From Diphasiastrum complanatum (taxonomy: Eukaryota; Streptophyta; Lycopodiopsida; Lycopodiales; Lycopodiaceae): a stretch of DNA of 64,000 nt. Every line of letters begins with the position of its first letter. Within the stretch, counting starts at the first letter, position 1. Positions 36,862-47,898 of the stretch are shown piece by piece. A program made the translations under genes and the position numbers. The stretch spans positions 4,742,056 through 4,806,055 of the forward strand of contig CM055093.1 in the NCBI GenBank assembly GCA_029204225.1, in the 5' to 3' direction. Below the pieces are notes generated by a model. It saw only the letters and a program-made list of their open reading frames with translations, was not told the DNA's origin and searched no databases.

Positions 36862-37389
36862 TTGAGTGAAAAACTACAAGAGGGAGCATACCTTCTAGAA
36901 GCTAGTGAGAGATTGAATTATGATATTTGGAAGGTTAGGATGGAGTCACTCTTGGTGCTCCAAGACCTTTATGAGTTTCTGATTGAAGATGAAGATGAAC
37001 CTCTAGGTGCACAAGAGTTAGCTAGATACAAGAAGAGATCTAGGCTTGCACTTCATTATGTAAAGATGAATGTGAGCAATGATTTGTTGAGAGAAGTATC
37101 AGCATGTACTTGTGCTAAAGAGGCTTGGGAGTCTTTTAAATCAATCTATGAATCTAGTAACACTTCGAGGGTTCTCATGCTTAGAAGTCAGATTTTGCAA
37201 AGCATGAAAAGAAGTGAGGAGAGTGCACATGATTATGTACTCAGAATCAAGTCTCTAAATAGGGAGTTGGCTTCCATTGGAGAGAAGATTCATGATGGAG
37301 AGCTTGTACAAATTGTTCTTAATGGTCTAGGAGATGACTTTGCAAATTTGGTCCAAAGTTTTGCCATCCAAGACACTTGCCAACTATAG
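36862..37389 (+). pseudogene. Copia-like gag of the nested element
   Basis: Encodes a UBN2-type gag: LNYDIWKVRMESLLVLQDLYEFL, KKRSRLALHYVKMNVSNDLL, AKEAWESFKSIYES, MLRSQILQSMKRSEESAHDYVLRIKSL and IVLNGLGDDFANLV. The expected start codon position at 36862 reads TTG instead of ATG and a stop ends the frame at 37389; the knuckle lies further on in another frame. The gag would form the particle of the element. Probably inactive as it stands. Confidence 0.88.
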
Positions 37390-37509
37390 AAAAACTTCAC
37401 AGTGTATTAGTGGCTGAAGAGTGTAGGATGCTCCATGCAAAATCTAGGATGAGTTCCTTGTCTTTGCAGGATGTGATGAGAAAGCCAATTTCTCATTCAA
37501 GGGCAAAAA

Positions 37510-38404
37510 GAAGACCAATGGAAAGAAGAAGCATCCAAAGGAGGCCAAAGAAGAGGATGATGCATCAAGCTCAAAGGACAAGTCAAAGCAGAAATGCTTC
37601 TTTTGTGGAAAGAAGGGGCATTATGCATCTGAATGCTACAAGAGGCTAAGAGCACAAGTGGATGAGGACAAACAAGGAAACCTTGCAAAGGAGGAGGAGG
37701 AGGATGAAGTAGATGTATTCTTGATGGCATCTACATCCTCACCAACAAGCAATAGCAATTCAAGAGACAATTGGTGGATTGACAGTGGGGCTACCTCCCA
37801 CATGTCTTGTGAAAAGGACTTTTTCTCAACCTTACTCTCTTTCAATGTTGCTAAGAAGTTTGTCTTTACTGCAAATGATGAAGTGTGTAGGATAGATGGT
37901 GTTGGCACCATCTCTTTGTGTCCAGAATCCTCAAAATGCATGGATCTAGAAAATGTCCTTTATGTACCATCAATCACCAAGAATATGCTTAGTGTTGGTC
38001 TACTCTTAAAAAGTGGTCTGGATGTCCACTTTAAGCATGGTGTTTGCTTCATCTTGAAGAATGATGTTTGCATTGCAAAGGGATTTAAACATGGAAGATT
38101 GTTTAAGTTGGAAGCTAGTGTTGCTTTTGAAAGAATGAGCGTGGCAAAGGAGGAGATCACTCAAGAGGAGATCTTGGCAAAGTGTGATCTTGCTTGCATT
38201 GAGGAGGAGCATCAAAAGGAGGAAGATTTTGAGGATCAGCCTCAAAGCATGAGAGTTCCAAGGGAGTCCTCAATGACAATGGTCGAGTCATCAAATTGCA
38301 TGCAAATTGTCCATTCAAGTGTGCATCTTGCAAGGGTTGTGAGCATTGGAGAGTCTACTATCTTTGAATATTTTTTGGAAAGTATTAGTAGACATGAGTG
38401 TTGA
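37510..38404 (+). pseudogene. Zinc knuckle and aspartyl protease of the nested element
   Basis: An open frame with a Lys/Glu-rich stretch, a perfect CCHC knuckle (CFFCGKKGHYASEC, 37588-37640) and a copia protease with WWIDSGATSHMS (active-site DSG, about 37775-37805), FTANDEVCRIDGVGTISL, LENVLYVPSITKNMLSVG and CFILKNDVCIAKG. After the protease the polyprotein ends in an acidic tail (EEHQKEEDFEDQ) and a stop at 38402-38404, where integrase would normally follow. Loss of pol seems ancient and the reading frame is still clean, so trans-mobilisation of a gag-protease unit is possible. Confidence 0.88.
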
Positions 38405-39083
38405 AAATTATCACTTCTCACTTGACATTGGTTATTGTAAATATTGATCAAACATTAGAATAATATTGATGATCTGATTTCACACATGTGGAGCCTGTTC
38501 CCATGTGTGAAAGGATGTACTTTTCATACTTGTATATATCTAAATTGATTTTGTATCAATCTAGTTAGTGTGAACATGATATGACTAGTTTTTAGTCAAG
38601 TTGACTAGTCACCTAGAAATTAGCTTTTTCTTGCATGTGCATGAGTAAATGCTCCCACATGGCAAGTGGATGTTCACACGTGTGTATAGAGTACTAGAAG
38701 ATAAGAGTTGACCATTTTCCTTAGATCCTATTTTGTAGAGAATATTCCTATATTCTAAGAGACTAGCTTTTTGGATTTTAGAAGGTCAACTTTGGTTAAG
38801 GATCAAGGATGGATCAAATGGATAGATCTGAGTGATGTGGCACCCTTCACACGTGTGAAGACCTGTTGGACTGTACCAGACTTGTGGATGTACTTGATCC
38901 ATAAAAGGATCATCATTTTGCTAAGAAGATTGATGAGACTTTTGCATTCTACACTTTTGTGATGTTTCTAGTCATTTGTCTTGTGATTTCTATGAACGAT
39001 TGCTATCTAGGATTATTGTACTTGTTGTTTCAGGTGCAGGTTGTACTGTGGACAGTACTCCACACGTGTGAGGCCGCTCTCAC
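38405..39083 (+). repeat. LTR-like segment of a second family
   Basis: Non-coding, with CACATGTGGAGCCTGTTCCCATGTGTGAAA at about 38480-38510, the reverse complement of the end region of the 833-bp LTRs, plus palindromes near 38674, 38846 and 39058. It lies between the protease frame and the 3' LTR, so the element seems to be a composite of two LTR families. Confidence 0.55.
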
Positions 39084-39131
39084 TTTATAGGACGTACACC
39101 TAAGTTTAAGGTGAAAATTTGACCAACTAAC

Positions 39132-39786
39132 TGTGAAAAATACAGATCCTAAGTGGATCTAAACTCCAAGATCATTGGCTTGAATGCTTGCACTCCAAAC
39201 TACATTAGCTAGGAATTGGCAACACATTCTATGCTACCTAGAATGCAAAGAACTTGATCAAAAAGCATTTATCACAAATGGAAACTTCCATAAACATCAA
39301 GTGCGGCCCAAAATAGCATTATACAGTCCATAATACATCAGCCTATCACTTTTGGAAAGCACCTAAGATCATACACAATAGCTTGAAGACAATACACACA
39401 ACAATGCTCTCAATGGAGGAAGAAACAATGACAATGATCTATTGATCTCAATGAAGCATACAAAAGGTTTCTCCAACCTGTTCTCCACGACTTCCCTACT
39501 ATTTATGGATGAGGAAGATGACTCTCTCTCCTCTCTCTAGAAGGTACTTGACCCTAGATATTCCCTATATAGGAAAAATAGCTAAAAATGGCTTATATGA
39601 CCAAAATACATCAAAATGGTCTCATTTTGAAGGGTATGAAGTTTGACACTTCATCATACTGAAAAAATACAGTAAATAAAAACATTGTGGCCTGGTTCAC
39701 ACGTGTGAAACTCCAGAACCAAAACTATTTACAATTTTAGCCAATTTAGGCCTCAAACTAGCTAGGAAATGTTGACAATTTTCACA
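39132..39786 (-). mobile_element. Solo LTR nested in the 3' LTR
   Basis: 655 bp, TGTGAAAAA...ATTTTCACA with a perfect target duplication CTAAC (39127-39131 and 39787-39791). It splits the 3' LTR of the 35874-40263 element. By length and layout it resembles the LTRs at 12032-12680 and 53577-54223. Contains a CACACGTGTG palindrome near 39697 and a CCTATATAGG stretch near 39565. Confidence 0.93.
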
Positions 39787-40268
39787 CTAACTACCTACCA
39801 AGCATAAGTCTAGGATCTAGGCTAGGGTTTCATTTTAGGTCAAGGAGAGTGAGTTAACTTCCTTATTACATGCTGGAAATTCACCTAACTTCAAGAAGGA
39901 AGTGGAATTTGCTATGTATTCCCTCTCTCCATAGTGAGAAGATAGAAAATTTTTGGAGCTCATTGGCAATCTCAAGCTAGGTCACTATGTAATTGAGTTT
40001 TTGTGATCCAAATGCAACCAAATCAATTTCTACTTGTTTCTCAAGTTGAAGGCTATACTACAGCCTCTATAGTACACACGTGTGGGCTCGGATTTCAATG
40101 TTGATCAATGCTTTTGATTGTTAATGCTTGTTGTTTGTCAAATTGCCAATCTAGATCAACTTTTTGATGACTAGTTTTTTGGTAGATTGTTAAGCAAGTA
40201 TCCAATCACTCTTGTGGATCTTTTGTAGATCCATTTATGGTCCTAAAGTATAGTATTTTCACAAGAAG

Positions 40269-42395
40269 GACCAAAAGAAGCATGGGATACGTTGAAGGCA
40301 TTGTTTGAGACCACAGACACAAATCGAGTGCTATTCCTGAAGATGAAGCTGCACACATTGCGGATGGATGATGGTGCAACTGTTGTTGATCACCTACTGA
40401 AGATCAAAGAGATTTGTGACCAATTACCAATAGTTGGAGAGCAAGTACAGGATCGTGAGATCGTGCAATTGACATTGAATAGTTTGAGTGAGTCACATCA
40501 AATGTTTGTGACAAGTATAGCCACACGAGAAAATCTTTTAATCTATGAAGGGTTAGGTGGATTGCTTTTGCAGGAAGAACAATGTCAAGAGAACTTGAGT
40601 CATCGCAACAGGGGATTTGATCAAGCTTTTGCAGTGAGAGGACGTGTTGGCAGATTTGGTCGTAGAAGACACCAATCAAGAGGTGGAAACTCATGTCATG
40701 GATCATTCCAACAATTTCAGGAACAATCCAATGATGGCCCAAATAGAGGCAATTGAAATAAGGCCGAGGTCAAGGATGCGGCTATTCCAAGCAAAATAAA
40801 CCTAGAAATTGTAGGTATTGCAACAAACCTGGCCATTGGAAGCGTGAATGCTTCAAGAAACAGAAGGAGATAGAACAAAGAAAAGACAAATGGCAAGCAG
40901 GCAATTATGCTGATCAACATCAATTTGATGGTGATTATTATGAAGACAATTATGCTGATCAACATCAGTACGATGATAATCAGTATGAAGACGATACAGG
41001 TAAGAGTTCAAACTTGTTCATTACAGCATTAATGACAAGTGATGAGGCCAAGGATACCTGGTACATTGATTGTGGTGCGTCCATGCACATGACTTGAAGG
41101 AAAGAGTGGTTTTTAGAACTCAAGGAAACTCACAATGGTGATGAATTTGGACAAGCTGATGGCAAATTGCTATATGTTAAAGGAGTTGGAGTGGTACCAG
41201 TGAAGTTAGCCAGCGGGAAGATAAAGTGGATAAGCAATGTGTAATAGGTACCTAGCTTAGCTAACAATCTACTATTTGTTGGGATGATGGCTGATCAACA
41301 ACTCAAGGTTGAATTTGACAGTGACAGATGTCTTGTCAAAGACATCAAGAATCACTACAAAGTGATTGCTATAGGAGCTAGAGTCAACGAGAATCGACTC
41401 TACAAATTGAATGCGAGATCTTTTGCTCAAGCTATGGTAAGCACGGTTGATAGTCGAAGTGATCTTTGGCATCAACAATTCGGTCATATTAGTGCTCAAA
41501 GTTTACAGACTCTTAAAAGAGGTAATCTAGTTATAGGATTGCCTGATATTTCTTTTGAAGGAAAAATTTGTGAAGGTTGCATTTTGGGAAAACAACACAG
41601 AGAGAGGTTTCCTAAAAGTGGAGCAAGGAGAGCCAGTGGCATCCTAGATCTTATCCACAGTGATCTATGTGGACCTATGCAGACTAGATTTCTTAGTGGC
41701 TACTATTACTTTATCACCTTCATTGATGATTATAGCAGATGCATTTGGATTTATTTCATAAGCAAGAAATCAGATGCTTTTGCTAAGTTCAAGGAATTCA
41801 AGTCATTAGTTGAAAAGCAAATAGGATGTTGCATCAAAACTTTGAGATCTAATGGAGGTGGTGAGTATTTTTTGACAAAATTTATTGATTTCTACAAAGA
41901 TCAAGGGATCAAGAGGCAGACTACAACAACTTATTCACCACAACAAAATGGATTTGCAGAACGAAAAAACAGATCTACTGTTGAGATGGTCAGGGCAATG
42001 CTCAAAAGCAAGGGTCTACCAAACACCTTTTGGGCAGAAGCTTGTAGCACAACTTTGAGAGTATTTGCTTGTGATGCTTATGCTCATATTCCTGATGAGA
42101 AACAAAGGAAATTGGATGCAAAATCTATCAAGTGTATTTTTCTTGGATATGATGAGAAGGCCAAGGCATACAGGATGTATGACACAAATGCACAGAAGCT
42201 TGTAATTCCTAGGGATGCTACATTTGATGAGATGGGCCTAGGTGAACAATCTGAAGTAATCATTGAACCTTTTGATGAGGGAGCGAAAGTAAGTACAGGT
42301 CAAGAAGGAAGTGGATTTTGATATAGAAAATCCATTGGACAAAGGCAAGCCTAATGTTGAAATTCCCAAGAGAGTACCTAAATAGGATGGGCATT
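40269..42395 (+). pseudogene. Copia gag C-terminus, protease and integrase (second part of split element)
   Basis: Continues the gag of 35621. In order: the rest of gag (LKMKLHTLRMDDGATVVDHLL, 40320-40400), a CCHC knuckle CRYCNKPGHWKREC (about 40808-40850), a protease motif WYIDCGASMHMT (about 41060-41095, DCG in place of DSG), the GAG-pre-integrase block DLWHQQFGHIS (41460-41490) with CEGCILGKQHRERFP, and the integrase core LIHSDLCGPM (first Asp), TLRSNGGGEY (second catalytic Asp read as Asn) and QQNGFAERKNRSTVEM (Glu region). Stops interrupt protease. Coding ends near 42365 and the element is cut at about 42395 by a minus-strand gypsy, so RT-RNase H is missing. Confidence 0.9.
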
Positions 42396-43350
42396 TGTTA
42401 TCAGTGTGTGCACCTCGACAGTGAGGGTATCAGGTATTGTCTCATCTATGATGTACCTGACCAAGCGGTAACTGACCAGACATTGAGCTCTGTATAGACT
42501 TCAATCTATTTTGAAACTCTTTGGTGAGTTTCTCCATCTACATTTGGTGTTGATGATTCAACAACTCCATTTGTGACTTTCAAAGCTAATCCCGAGTGTC
42601 CTCGGGCGGCTTTGATTTGTGATGTGCACTCTGTTTCCTAGGATCTTCAACATTTGATCCCTCGTCTTCTACTCGGATGGCATCGGACATGTTTGCCTTT
42701 AAGGACGTGTATTCATCATTGGATCTTAGCTCACATTTAGTCCATCTGGAAAGTCCGACTAAGAACCAGATGATGAGCATATTCTCGATAGGTTGCTCTT
42801 GTACTTGATTCTTGAGACATTTGAAATGCTCAATGTAGTTTCATACTTTTCATCCTTTGTCATCTTGATATTACTTATTTGACAAAGGTACTTTCAATCA
42901 CATGAAAATATTTGAAACGTTTGATGAATGACTCTTTTAGGATAGACCAATCAAGTTTATCTTCATGATCAAGATTGAAAAACCATTCTCGTGCTCGATC
43001 AATCATGGTCATTGAGAAAAGTTGGACTATTGCTTCGTTTGATGTTTCACCCTAAACGTCACAAGCATTCTCAAAGACTTGTTAAAATCTCTGAGGGTCC
43101 GAATTACCATCGTACTTAGGGAGATCTAGCATTGGTGTATGTTTTTTAGTATGATGTCCATGGTTGGGAAAAGCTCCATTGAGGTGAGCTCTTGCATGTG
43201 ATGACTCAACATCATGAAAATGTGCTCGGTCGTAAGATGTTTTGACTCTTGTAGGTTCCCATCTCTCAAATGTGTTCGTGGATGGTTCGTGTACTTGTTA
43301 TTTGAGTTGGGAGAACCTAGTATGTTTGACTTGCTCAGACATGGGTGACG
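42396..43350 (-). pseudogene. Ty3/gypsy gag remnant (second copy, minus strand)
   Basis: The minus strand encodes the same gag family as 4780-6150: LDLPKYDGNSDPQRF near 43095-43140, VQLFSMTMIDRAREWFFNLDHEDK near 42960-43030, ESFIKRFKYF near 42900-42930, and MLIIWFLVGLSRWTKCELRSNDEYTSL at 42700-42780, then an EGSNVEDPRKQSAHH stretch. A possible knuckle (HCRGAHTDNKC) is at the cut end near 42390. Several stops and frameshifts. It breaks the copia at its left. Confidence 0.85.
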
Positions 43351-43629
43351 CCATTTCTGGTGGATAGTCTTTTGTGGAATGGGGATCGTAATGACGATAC
43401 ATTTGGAAGGTTTGGACTACCTTGGTGATGTTGTGTTTGGGTGTTTTTTTTTTTTAAATAAGACTATGTAAACTTAGGATAAGGTACAGTGCTCAGAGTT
43501 TGGTGACTAGTGTGTAACCAAATTGCACAGTAGTCAAGTGAGGGGTAGCGCAAAAAAAACTTGGCTGATATCTATGTCAAATGGCTCAGGTACAAGTCTA
43601 GTCAAAGACTTAGTTGACTTCAAGGTAGG

Positions 43630-44430
43630 TACTCGGCTCAGTTGAGATGTCAAGTCCTAAAGGTTGGATGTCTCGAGACTTCATGTCAGGTTTCAGTCGA
43701 GAGTTGAGCTTTAGACTCGGTCGAGATGTCAGTACAAGGATTCGGTTGAGAATGCAAATGTGGACTCGATCAAGATCTCAATGCAAGTACTCAGTGGAGA
43801 TTGGATACTCAGGACTTGGTCGAGATGATAAGTTACGACTCGGTCGAGAGTGGATGTTCAAGGTTCGGTTGAGATTGGATACTCAGTACTCGGTCGAGAT
43901 GGTAAGTCACAACTCGATTGAGAGTGGATGTTTAGGATCCGGTTGAGATCGAATACTCAATAATCGATCAAGATTGGACTGAGAGGACTCAGTCGAGATC
44001 AGTAGATTGAGAGGACTCCGTCGAGATCAGAGACTAAGAGGACTCAGGTTGAGATCAGACTGAGAGGACTCGGTTGAGATTGGACTGAGAGACCGAGAGA
44101 CTCGGTTGAACTCCGACTGAGAGGGCTCGGTCGAGATTAGACTAAGAGGACTTGGATTGAGAGACTCGGTCGAGATGGAACTGATAGGACTTGATCGAAA
44201 TCGGACATACTGAGAATACTCGGTCAGACTGATAGGCGGACTGAGAGAACTTGGGACTGAGAGGACTCGGTCGAAGTCCAGAAGTTGGTTGAGATACAAC
44301 GGGTTTATCTGAACTCGGTTGAGGTGTGATGTGGGATTCGGCTCGGTCCAGTTATAAAGTGGTTGGACTTGGCCAAGCATGTAACTTGAAGACTCGGGCG
44401 AGGGTGGACTCAGAGACTTGATCGAAACGA
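43630..44430 (-). repeat. Palindromic leader array, CTCGGTCGAG type (copy 2)
   Basis: More than 20 degenerate units with cores such as GACTCGGTCGAGAT, spaced about 20-40 bp. It is the reverse complement of the array at 4180-4730 and holds the same place between LTR and gag of the same gypsy family, so the array is a property of the family and has expanded or decayed differently in each copy. Confidence 0.88.
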
Positions 44431-44552
44431 GAGTGACGAGCTCGATTGAAACGTGGAGCGTGAACTTTCAAGAACGGTTTGGGACACACAAAGACTGCAT
44501 TTTTTATTGGTTTTTGTGTGTGCACAGGTGGTAATAGCACCAAATGTTCACA

Positions 44553-45250
44553 GATTCTGTCACTAAGAATCTATGAAACGTGTTTTATGCTTCTTCTACT
44601 CTAGTTACATATTGTTTATGTCTGTTACTAGGCTGTTCAACATTCTGATTGTTATCTTCTTAGTTCATTTCCCAAATCAGGCAGAAAGGTTTGATGCACA
44701 TTGTAGTATAAGTTTTAAATCCAGCCTTTCATGGGATGGTTCACTCCTAAAGTAGTCACATTCATTGAAACATGCAAGTCAATAATATTCATCTAAAAAT
44801 TAACCAGCATTTCGGATGAACACCATTCAGATCCTACTATAAAAACAACTGGAAACCGATCTTGAAATTCAGATCAATCTAAGCATCAAATAGAAATGAA
44901 AAACAAGAGACTTATTAACAAGCACACAAGTACAAGAATCAAGAAATATCCATCTCTTGATTCTTGAACTTCTCAAGAACATCAAGAACTGAAGAGTAGA
45001 TGAATATGCAAGATATATACCACTACTTCAGTCTATGTAGTTTACTTGAAGCTTGATCTTACTCTAGAAACAAGAAACAAGAGATCTAATCCACTCTACT
45101 CCACAATGCATGATGAAAGAAAGCAATAAATTAATCTAATTCCACAACCAAACTCATTAAAGGGATGGAAGGGCATGATCATAATGGAATCACTTAAGAA
45201 AGCCATCATGAACAAGGAGCTCCAAGAATGCCAAAACTCATGAAAAAGGT
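44553..45250 (-). repeat. Gypsy LTR (minus orientation)
   Basis: Begins TGTTCACAGATTCTG, mirroring the LTR end at about 4116. Positions 44930-45245 match the LTR-like repeat at 15467-15880. The right boundary is uncertain. Ordinary sequence follows. Confidence 0.55.
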
Positions 45251-47165
45251 AAAAGAAATCCTAAAAAACCTCAAGTGCTTTGCTATATTCATAAGTAACA
45301 AGAGTGTTGTGGCATACCACAAAGGCAAGGCCACAAATTTCTTGAATTGACAATGTGATTGCCTAAGATTGGATGCAAGGTAATTAGCTATTTTCAAATC
45401 GTGATTATCGGAGCTATGCCACTCTAGCGTGATGGTTAACATTTATTTTCTTATCTCAAGGATTAAACTTTATTTAAGGTCTATGCATGGGTGGAATATG
45501 ACAGCAATAAAAAGTATATACTAAATTGTTTTGTGAATGCAATAGATAGCTTTTATTTGATGGTAGTTGTTGGTGATTATATTGATGCATCATGGAGATT
45601 GAGAGATTGGGCATGCATGCAAGAAAAAGAGAGCGGCAATTTTTTGCTCATCTAGGGCACATGCAAGAAAAACAACAAGACATGACTTGCATTTAGAAAT
45701 GTATCTGAAGAGTTTTTGCAATAGAGTCCTTGGAAATGTGGCAAAGCATTTTTCGCACACATGCCCTTATGGTTTGGAGCATTAACTTTTGCACAAACTC
45801 CATTGACCAACCTAAACACAGTATTGTCGTTTGAAAAAATGCCAAAAAAAGAGTACATGTGATTTTGTCGATCTTGCTGGTTATAAGGCCTCAAAAATCC
45901 TATTTAATTTCAAGTGGTCCTTTTTGGGCAAACTAGAACCCATGTGGCAATGGCTATATGGGCCAATCCTTTGTCGGTTACACACCATAATTGATAACTT
46001 CATACATAATTTATCATAAGAATATACTAAAAAATTTCATTTTCAACTCAATTTAGCATGCTTAACAACTAACATGAGGAGGTAAATGAGTGAAGAGAAG
46101 CTATCAATAAGAATCAGTGGCATTGCTGGTTCTAAGGTGACAACAAAGAGGAAGGGCTTACAGAAAGAGAGCTCTAGATTCTAATTGATGAAATAGATGA
46201 GTTCATTGTCAAAGTTGACAAGAGGACTTGAAAGATCATAGAATGTCCCTTGACCATCATCAAAGAGTTACAAGGATTAGGTGTTGTTGACATTTGTAAA
46301 TGCCCAACAACATGGTTAGTCATATAGGATTTAGAGAGGTATGTTTGGATAAAACTGCAAGTGTTTTCAATAGAGTAAGATTGGTTCTTTTAGACTAGTA
46401 CTTTGAGTTTAAGAACTTGGAAAAAAAGATAATGAATATCAAGGAGATTAAGGAGAATTCCCAAGGACAAAGACCTTAGTCAAGGAAATTAACAAATAAA
46501 CACACTCTCCTAGAAATTGTACTTTCAAAGGCTTGGAAAACTTTCATCACCTAGGGAGTACAATTTGGTGTGTAAAGCATTGGACTGCCTTACTATTCTT
46601 AGATATTTCGATGTGTCATACCATTCATGTAATAGCCTAACACTAGAAAGTATGTGGTGTTGTTCTTGTCAAAGCATGCCTATGTGAACCTACTATATGA
46701 GGGATAAGAGGTCTCTAGATGAACCATTCTTCCTAGAATGGTGGAGGGATGTTTCTTCCTGGTATAGGCTTCTTCTATGTGCTTACTAGAGCTAATAACA
46801 TGCTAATGCATCCTAGATTTTGGATGGATGTTTAATGCCATCATCTCATTGTGTTCAATTTACTAGCTCTAAGCCGGTTTAACATTGATCTAAGGAGATG
46901 GTCTATATAGTTCAAACTTGGAATGAGTAGATATCTTGATTCATTATTATGAAGTAGATGTTGATTTGAAAATATCCATTTCAAGAGATGATATGAGCCA
47001 TCCTAGACGTTGTCACAAGCGAATGGAAATTTTGCAGAGTAGTGGTAGTAGTTTTGTGATTATACCTAATTAATGATTTATGAATCTGTTTTTGCAAGCA
47101 ACTACCTATGCTTCACCAACAAACAACAATCATAAAAATTGAGACAGAAATCAGGCCGTGATGGA
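45251..47165. other. Intergenic DNA, nothing recognised
   Basis: Several short open frames, none with a recognisable domain. 46080-46460 has a faint coding look in mixed frames but no motif I can name. Confidence 0.5.
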
Positions 47166-47169
47166 CAAG

Positions 47170-47171
<2 letters not shown>

Positions 47172-47247
<76 letters not shown>

Positions 47248-47301
47248 GTTTGTAAAATACATGAGACTACCAATCCGCCAACAACAACAATCATAACCAT
47301 G

Positions 47302-47365
<64 letters not shown>

Positions 47366-47422
47366 TTTATGGTTGTTTCTGATATATTGCAGGTAACGTT
47401 CACACCAAGGTGAGGACATGGC

Positions 47423-47505
<83 letters not shown>

Positions 47506-47655
47506 TTTATGGTTGTTTCTGATATATTGCAGGTAACGTTCACACCAAGGTGAGGACATGGCAGAGAGAGAGAGAGGCGCCCGGGGAGGGGGGGGGGGGG
47601 TTTGTTTCTGATATATTGGAGATAACGGTCACACCAAGGTGATCACATGGCTGAC
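47172..47655. repeat. Compound TG/AG microsatellites with a tandemly copied spacer
   Basis: (TG)n at 47172-47212, then AG runs at 47212-47242, 47306-47359 and 47413-47499. Between them a spacer (GAGTTTATGGTTGTTTCTGA... to ...GTGAGGACATGGCAGAG) occurs at 47362-47425 and 47504-47566, with a decayed third copy at 47600-47655 after a G run. It lies 250-730 bp upstream of the DUF1218 gene start, so it is probably promoter DNA. Confidence 0.92.
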
Positions 47656-47898
47656 TGCAAATCATAAGAAGGTATTCGCATTGGTTGCCCAATTAGACAT
47701 TTATAAGGAGGACAGCAAAGGACTTCGAGGCCTGTCTTTAACATTTCAGGCCGTCAAGCGGAGTGAAGCTAGAAGACTCCTAAGAACATGAACTTGGCAT
47801 AGTTTTAAGAGATTGAAGCCAGTTATTAATCATATATCATTCCAGTGCTGCTACTTACATCAGCTTGAATTGCAGTCGCGCTGCTGATTCTTCCTGTA

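Larger units (their letters stand above)
35874..40263 (+). mobile_element. Nested gag-protease-only copia-like element (4390 bp)
   Basis: Flanked by a perfect 5-bp target duplication AGAAG (35869-35873 and 40264-40268). The 5' LTR is 35874-36316 and is followed by the primer-binding site; gag-knuckle-protease coding is at 36862-38404; then comes an LTR-like segment of another family (38405-39083). The 3' LTR is in two pieces (about 39084-39131 and 39792-40263), split by a solo LTR. No integrase, RT or RNase H. The 5' LTR lacks about 250 bp that the 3' LTR has, between CACCTAAC and TAGATCAAC. Confidence 0.93.

Noticed and set aside
45652..46019. Opposed open frames of 60-80 codons
   Set aside because: No recognisable domain and no supporting splice or start context.
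47113..47559. 148-codon Ser-Leu repeat frame
   Set aside because: An artefact of the AG/TG microsatellites upstream of the DUF1218 gene.
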